In this document: one piece after another, positions 59,973 to 64,000 of the stretch
How positions within the stretch are numbered: the first letter of the stretch is position 1
Layout of the letters: every line of letters begins with the position of its first letter
DNA from: JBHELQ01 sp046262995
GTDB lineage: Bacteria; Actinomycetota; Thermoleophilia; Solirubrobacterales; Thermoleophilaceae
DNA: 64,000 nucleotides
NCBI GenBank assembly: GCA_046262995.1
Contig: JBHELQ010000064.1
Location: forward strand, 62,001 to 126,000
Reading direction: 5' to 3'
Program-made: the position numbers and the translations under genes
Notes under the pieces: model-generated
Database searches by the model: none
Seen by the model: only the letters and a program-made list of their open reading frames with translations
What the model was told of the DNA's origin: nothing

Positions 59973-61379
59973 TCAGGCGACCGGCGGGCGGCGGTCGTCC
60001 CAGGGCCGCTCGGCCTCGAGCTGGGCGGCGAGCGACAGCAGCGTCGCCTCATCGTTCGGCCGAACCACCAGCTGCGCCCCCAGGGGCAGGCCGTCGTCGG
60101 TGAAGCCCGCCGGCACGGTGGCCGCCGGTTGCCCGGTCAGGTTCCAGATGCCGGTGTACGGATACGCCTGCGCCAAGCCCATGAACGTGCGTACGGCGCC
60201 GAGCCCCTCCCATTCGTCGGCCCGCACCGGCGGCTTGGCGGTGGCGGGCATGAGCAGCACGTCGAAATCGTCGAACAGCCGCCCGATCCGCTCCACGTAC
60301 CCGGCTTCGTTTCGCATGGCCCAGTCGAGTGCCGAGTCGGGCAGCAGCGAGCCGATACGCGCGAAGCCGCGCGTGCGCCGTTGCAGGCGCTCCGGTCGGG
60401 GCATGGCGACGGCGTCGTCGCGGATGCCGCGGAAGTAGCGCACGATCAGGGCGTTTCCGGCCTGGCCGTAGGAGGGGCTCTGGCGCTCGACCTGATGTCC
60501 GAGCGAACGCAGGACCTCGGCGACGTCGTCGAGCGCGCCGCGGAGCTCGGCGGTCGCGGGCGGAGCGAGCACCGGCGGCCTGGTCGAGACCGCCACGCGC
60601 AGGCGTCCAGGTGGCCGCGCCGCGGCGTCGGCGAAGGGCTCGTCGGACGGGGGGGCGGAGTGGGCGTCGCCGGGCCCGGCGCCGGCCGCGATGTCCAGGA
60701 GCAGCGCGGAGTCGCGCACGCCGCGGGTCTCGAAGCCGAGGACGCTCAGCCCGTGCCAGTGATCGCGCGCCGGCGCCATGCTGATGCGCCCCCGCTGGGG
60801 CTTCAGCCCGAAGAGCCCGCAGCACGCGGCGGGGATGCGGATCGAGCCTGCGCCGTCGGACGCCGTGGCGGCCGCGCACAGGCCGGCCGCGACGGCTGCC
60901 GCGCTGCCGCCGCTCGACCCCCCCGGCGTTCGATCCGTGTCCCACGGGTTGCGCGTGACGCCGAAGCCGGCAGACTCCGTGGCGCCCATGATCGCCAGCT
61001 CGGGCAGGTTGGTCTTGCCGATCAGCACGGCCCCCGCGGCGCGCACCCGCTTGACGATCTCGCTGTCGGCGCCGGCGGGCCCGCCGTGGGCGCTCGTCCC
61101 GTGGGTCGTGATCTCGCCGGCCACGTCCTGGTTGTCCTTGACGGCGATCGGCACCCCCAGCAACGGACGGTCCGCGTTCGCCTTGCGGCGGGCATCGGCC
61201 TGGTCGGCGTCCGCGAGGGCCCGCTCGGCCATCACCGTCCGGTAGGCGTTCAGCTGCGGGTCGATGCGCTCGATCCGCTCCAGGTAGAGCTCGACGAGCT
61301 CCCGGGACGAGACCTCGCCGTCGCGCACCAGCTCCGCCTGCCGGGCGGCGCCGGCAAAGGCCAGGTCCTCAGGGCTCAT
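59973..61379 (-). CDS. Amidase-signature family hydrolase
   Basis: A 468-residue amidase with the triad motifs VPIAVKDNQ, TPGGSSGGSAAAVAAG and TASDGAGSIRIPAACC. It is related to the amidase at 21935 but not a close copy (about the same length, shared core). No GatB/GatC genes are nearby. The ATG overlaps the ispF end by 11 bases and the stop is one base from cysS, so it is embedded in a housekeeping operon. Its substrate is unknown. Confidence 0.87.
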   Translation of the reverse strand: MSPEDLAFAGAARQAELVRDGEVSSRELVELYLERIERIDPQLNAYRTVMAERALADADQADARRKANADRPLLGVPIAVKDNQDVAGEITTHGTSAHGGPAGADSEIVKRVRAAGAVLIGKTNLPELAIMGATESAGFGVTRNPWDTDRTPGGSSGGSAAAVAAGLCAAATASDGAGSIRIPAACCGLFGLKPQRGRISMAPARDHWHGLSVLGFETRGVRDSALLLDIAAGAGPGDAHSAPPSDEPFADAAARPPGRLRVAVSTRPPVLAPPATAELRGALDDVAEVLRSLGHQVERQSPSYGQAGNALIVRYFRGIRDDAVAMPRPERLQRRTRGFARIGSLLPDSALDWAMRNEAGYVERIGRLFDDFDVLLMPATAKPPVRADEWEGLGAVRTFMGLAQAYPYTGIWNLTGQPAATVPAGFTDDGLPLGAQLVVRPNDEATLLSLAAQLEAERPWDDRRPPVA

Positions 61380-61875
61380 GCCGCGCAGCGTATTCGCCCC
61401 GTTCCGCGGTCGCCACGGCGAGAGCGGCCATCCCCTCGCCGCGGCCGAGGAAGCCCATGCCCTCGTTGGTCGTGAACTTCACGTTGACCTCCAGGGCGGG
61501 GATCCCGATCGCGGCCGCCAGGCATCCGCGGATCGCGTCCCGATGCGGCGACAGCCGCGGCGACTCGCAGATCACCGTGGCGTCCACGTGCAGCACGGTC
61601 CAGCCATGCTCCGAGAGGAAGCCGCAGACCTCGCGCAGGAGCTCGACGCTGTCCGCGTCGCGCCAGCGCTCGTCCGTGTCCGGATAGTGCTGTCCGATGT
61701 CCCCCAGGCCGGCCGCTCCGAGGAGGGCGTCGATCACGGCATGGGTAAGGACGTCGGCGTCCGAGTGGCCGACCAGGCCGCGTTCGGCATCCGGCAGCTC
61801 GACGCCGCCGAGCACGAGCCGCCGCCCCTCTTCCAGGCGGTGGCAGTCGTAGCCGATGCCGGCGCGCGCGCTCAG
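61369..61875 (-). CDS. ispF: 2-C-methyl-D-erythritol 2,4-cyclodiphosphate synthase
   Basis: A 168-residue IspF for the MEP isoprenoid pathway. Metal and substrate motifs GIGYDCHRLEEG, LVGHSDADVLTHAVIDALLG, and the signature FTTNEGMGFLGRGEG are intact. No ATG, GTG or TTG lies in frame before the conserved start. The best candidate is CTG at 61875, seven bases after GGAGG and overlapping the PHP gene stop as CTGA. IspD is encoded two genes upstream in the same operon. Confidence 0.9.
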   Translation of the reverse strand: MSARAGIGYDCHRLEEGRRLVLGGVELPDAERGLVGHSDADVLTHAVIDALLGAAGLGDIGQHYPDTDERWRDADSVELLREVCGFLSEHGWTVLHVDATVICESPRLSPHRDAIRGCLAAAIGIPALEVNVKFTTNEGMGFLGRGEGMAALAVATAERGEYAARHEP

Positions 61876-62711
61876 CCCAACGCCTCCAGGGTGCGCTCCC
61901 GACGCCTGAACACAGCCACCTGCTCGACCCCGGCGTCCCGCAGCCACTCCACGGCCCGCTCGTACTCGTAGCCGACCTGCTCGGGCAGGTGGGCGTCGCT
62001 CGACAGCGCCACCGGCCGACCGGCCTCCAGGCACAGCTCCAGGAGCTCCCTGGCCGGGTAGATCTGGCCAACGGGCTTCCGCAGGCCCGCCGTGGAGACC
62101 TCGATCGCGATGTCCGAGTCGGAGATCCCGTCCATGGCCAGCTCGTAGAAGCGCCGCAGGTCGCCGTCGGGCATCGGGGCCCCGCGGCCCCAGACCTTCA
62201 CCAGGTCGGGATGCGCCAGGACGTCGAACATCCCGCTCCTGGCGGCCTCGCCGAGGGTCTCGAAGTAGCGCGCCCAGACCTTGTCCGGGTCGCCCGAGCG
62301 CCAGATCGCGAACTCCGCCCAGGGCCCCTCCCCGAGGTCGACCGCCTGCTCGCGCAGGAAGTGGACGGAGCCCACCACGTAATCCCAGTCGCGGCCCTCC
62401 AGGAAGTTCGCCACGCGGTCCTCGCGGCCGGGCAGGAAGTCCATCTCGATGCCGAGCTTTAGGTCCGTCTCCGTGCGCACGAACTCGCAGTAGGCGTCCA
62501 GGTCGTCGCTCGCCCAGTGCCGGTACCAGGGATGGGTCCAGACCTGGAGCGATTGCTCGAAGCGGTGCACGTGCTCGGAGACGCCGAGCTCCTCGATCCC
62601 GCGCTCCGCGGCCGCCTCCCGGTAGCGCTCGGCGTTCTCGGGGGTGAAGAAGCGCTCCGCGTCCGTCCCCTCGTCGTCCGGCCGCAGGTGGACGTGGTAG
62701 TCCGTCAGCAT
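61872..62711 (-). CDS. PHP-domain phosphatase (histidinol-phosphatase-like)
   Basis: A 279-residue PHP metal-dependent hydrolase. Metal ligands appear in TDYHVHLRPD, LGVSEHVHRF, GIEMDFLPG, VGSVHFL, DVLAHPDLVKVWG and ALSSDAHLPEQVG. It resembles HisJ-type histidinol-phosphatases, but no his genes are near and the neighbours are ispD and ispF, so the natural substrate is open. ATG at 62711 overlaps the ispD end by seven bases. Confidence 0.85.
   Translation of the reverse strand: MLTDYHVHLRPDDEGTDAERFFTPENAERYREAAAERGIEELGVSEHVHRFEQSLQVWTHPWYRHWASDDLDAYCEFVRTETDLKLGIEMDFLPGREDRVANFLEGRDWDYVVGSVHFLREQAVDLGEGPWAEFAIWRSGDPDKVWARYFETLGEAARSGMFDVLAHPDLVKVWGRGAPMPDGDLRRFYELAMDGISDSDIAIEVSTAGLRKPVGQIYPARELLELCLEAGRPVALSSDAHLPEQVGYEYERAVEWLRDAGVEQVAVFRRRERTLEALG
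61873..61887 (-). promoter_or_regulatory. Ribosome binding site and CTG start of ispF
   Basis: GGAGG (61883-61887), seven-base spacer, then CTG (61873-61875). The next in-frame GTG would remove the metal-binding DCH motif, so it cannot be the start. Confidence 0.55.
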
Positions 62712-63352
62712 CCGACGCGCTGGCGCAGAAGCGACTCGGCCAGTCGCAGGTCCGTCTCGCGCGTGATCTTGAGGTTCTCCCGCGGCGCTTCGACGACCCG
62801 CACCGTCCCGCCGATCTCCTCGACGAGCGAGGCGTCGTCGGTGGCCGCGGCGAGCGCGGACTCGTCTCTCGTCAGCGCCTCGCGCAGGATCCGCGCGCGA
62901 AACACCTGCGGCGTCTGGACGCTCCACAGGCTCGAGCGGTCGAGCGTTCGCATGACCCGCCCGTCAGCTGCGGCCTGCTTGACGGTGTCGCTCATCGGGG
63001 CCGCCGCGACAGCGCCGTCAACGCCGGGCTCGAGCGCCTCGAGGCGGCTTTCCACGAGCTCCCTGGTCAGGAGCGGCCGGGCGGCGTCGTGAACCACCGC
63101 CAGCTCGGCCTCGGGCGCCGCCTGCAGCGCGTTGCGGACCGAGGCGGAGCGGGAGTCGCCGCCGGCCACCCGGTCCGGCTCCTCCGCATAGGCCTGGGGC
63201 ACCGCGACCACCACGCGGTCGCAGACCTGCGAGAGCACGTCCAGGCTCCAGTCGAGCAGCGGGCGGCCGGCAAGAACGACAAACGCCTTGGGCCGGTCGG
63301 CTCCAAGGCGCTCGCCGAATCCGCCGGCGGGAACGATCCCGACGACGGCCAT
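62705..63352 (-). CDS. ispD: 2-C-methyl-D-erythritol 4-phosphate cytidylyltransferase
   Basis: A 215-residue nucleotidyltransferase of the MEP pathway. The CTP-binding motif is VPAGGFGERLGADRPKAF, followed by VVHDAARPLLTRELVE, DTVKQ and SVQTPQVFRA, and the C-terminal PRENLKITRETDLRLAE. It lies seven bases after carD and overlaps the PHP gene. The ispD-ispF pair is split by that PHP gene. Confidence 0.93.
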   Translation of the reverse strand: MAVVGIVPAGGFGERLGADRPKAFVVLAGRPLLDWSLDVLSQVCDRVVVAVPQAYAEEPDRVAGGDSRSASVRNALQAAPEAELAVVHDAARPLLTRELVESRLEALEPGVDGAVAAAPMSDTVKQAAADGRVMRTLDRSSLWSVQTPQVFRARILREALTRDESALAAATDDASLVEEIGGTVRVVEAPRENLKITRETDLRLAESLLRQRVGC

Positions 63353-63359
63353 GCTCGTG

Positions 63360-63935
63360 TCAGGCCGTGGCTGGCGCGCCGTTGCGGGAGGCGTGGGCCT
63401 CCGAGATCAGGTCCTCGAGGTGGTCCTCTGCCTCGTCCTCCTCCATTACGAGCGCGTACATCAGCTCCGATGCGAGGATCTTCTTCGCGCGGGTGTACAT
63501 CTGCTTCTCGCCCGTCGACAGGCCCTTCTCCGACTCGCGGATCGCGAGGTTGCGCACCACCTCTGCGAGCTCGAAGACGTCTCCGGTCTTGATCTTCTCC
63601 CGATTGTGCTTGAAGCGACGGTTCCAGTTCTTCGGCATCTGGCTGACGTCGTCGCGGAGGACCGAGAGCACCTTCTTCACGTCGTCCTCCCCGATCACGC
63701 GCCGGAGCCCAGCCCGGGTCGCGTTCTCACAGGGAACCATGACGGTCATGTCGTTGTGGAGGATCTTGATCGTCAGGTACTCGCGCTTCTCGCCGAGCAC
63801 CTCCTTGATCTCCTTGCCGGCGACCTTGCCGGCCCCGTGATGCGGGTAGACCACGTTGTCTCCCACCTCGTAGTTCTCGAGCGGGGCGAGCTCCCGCTCC
63901 AGATCCAGATCCTCGGCGGCGTCTTGCTCCATCAC
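63360..63935 (-). CDS. carD: CarD-family transcription regulator
   Basis: About 191 residues. The RNA polymerase-interacting domain is NYEVGDNVVYPHHGAGKVAG, and the helical DNA-binding part includes SQMPKNWNRRFKHNREKIKT and YTRAKKILASELMYAL. CarD stabilises the open promoter complex at rRNA and many other promoters. The first ordinary start is GTG at 63935, but it is 18 bases from the ribosome site; ATC at 63947 is six bases from AAGGAGG and would add MSDT. CarD next to ispD is common in actinobacteria. Confidence 0.92.
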   Translation of the reverse strand: MMEQDAAEDLDLERELAPLENYEVGDNVVYPHHGAGKVAGKEIKEVLGEKREYLTIKILHNDMTVMVPCENATRAGLRRVIGEDDVKKVLSVLRDDVSQMPKNWNRRFKHNREKIKTGDVFELAEVVRNLAIRESEKGLSTGEKQMYTRAKKILASELMYALVMEEDEAEDHLEDLISEAHASRNGAPATA

Positions 63936-63944
63936 CGTGTCGCT

Positions 63945-63960
63945 GATTGGGTACCTCCTT
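63945..63960 (-). promoter_or_regulatory. Ribosome binding site of carD with possible ATC start
   Basis: AAGGAGG at 63954-63960, six bases before ATC (63945-63947), in frame with carD. GTG (63935) and ATG (63932) are 18 and 21 bases from this site, beyond normal spacing. Confidence 0.45.
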
Positions 63961-64000
63961 AGGGTCCGCCGGGCGCCAGAAGGCGCGCCGGTGCTCTTTC

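Noticed and set aside
59973..61379. Calling the amidase gatA
   Set aside because: No gatB or gatC nearby and no diagnostic features beyond the general amidase signature.

Overview
The window looks like a stretch of chromosome from a very GC-rich actinobacterium, most likely of the class Thermoleophilia (Solirubrobacterales and relatives). This rests on the base composition, frequent GTG and TTG starts, a CarD regulator, the PspA/PspAA/PspAB/HtpX set, a SigH-type sigma factor outside Firmicutes, and many one-membrane-span, low-complexity surface proteins. Placement is by inference; no rRNA gene is present. I see no prophage, insertion sequence, integrase or CRISPR array, and no stretch over 300 bases without a gene.

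Layout. 1-4950: an AddAB-like helicase/nuclease operon and a metallophosphoesterase. 5050-12700: an RTX-repeat protein, topoisomerase III, a MarP-like protease, a penicillin-binding transpeptidase and small proteins. 12900-16400: a zinc-ribbon FHA protein, then a group of small enzymes (ArsN1-like acetyltransferase, DCC protein, PdxH, a reductase-like protein, a SnoaL-like protein) bracketed by two copies of an unusual hairpin element. 16395-21029: glutamate synthase large subunit. 21147-25958: ParA-like ATPase, amidase, and a large secreted metallophosphoesterase ending in arginine-rich RTX repeats. 25963-30308: lysA-hom-thrC-thrB, the aspartate-family operon.

31062-35232: two membrane-anchored low-complexity proteins divergent from a metal ABC transporter (permease, ATPase, permease) preceded by a Zur-like palindrome. 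35195-39339: lgt, then the PspA envelope-stress genes in two blocks around an HD-GYP gene. 39381-48943: CtaG-like protein, three acyl-CoA dehydrogenases, thiolase, 3-hydroxyacyl-CoA dehydrogenase and a serine/threonine kinase; two of these units carry a shared TTGAC-N6-GTCAA palindrome, suggesting one TetR-type regulon for acyl-CoA breakdown. 48956-54372: CBS-domain membrane protein, pterin dehydratase, BtuF-like protein, rhomboid protease and an ECF sigma factor.

54405-63960: a PlsC-GpsA fusion, tRNA-Thr(UGU), SigH-type sigma factor, and a tightly packed run in the order carD, ispD, PHP phosphatase, ispF, amidase, cysS, rlmB.

A recurring theme is very tight gene packing: 1- to 11-base overlaps inside operons and divergent starts only 10-14 bases apart. 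In three genes (thrC, ispF, carD) the codon properly spaced from the Shine-Dalgarno sequence is ATA, CTG or ATC rather than ATG, GTG or TTG.
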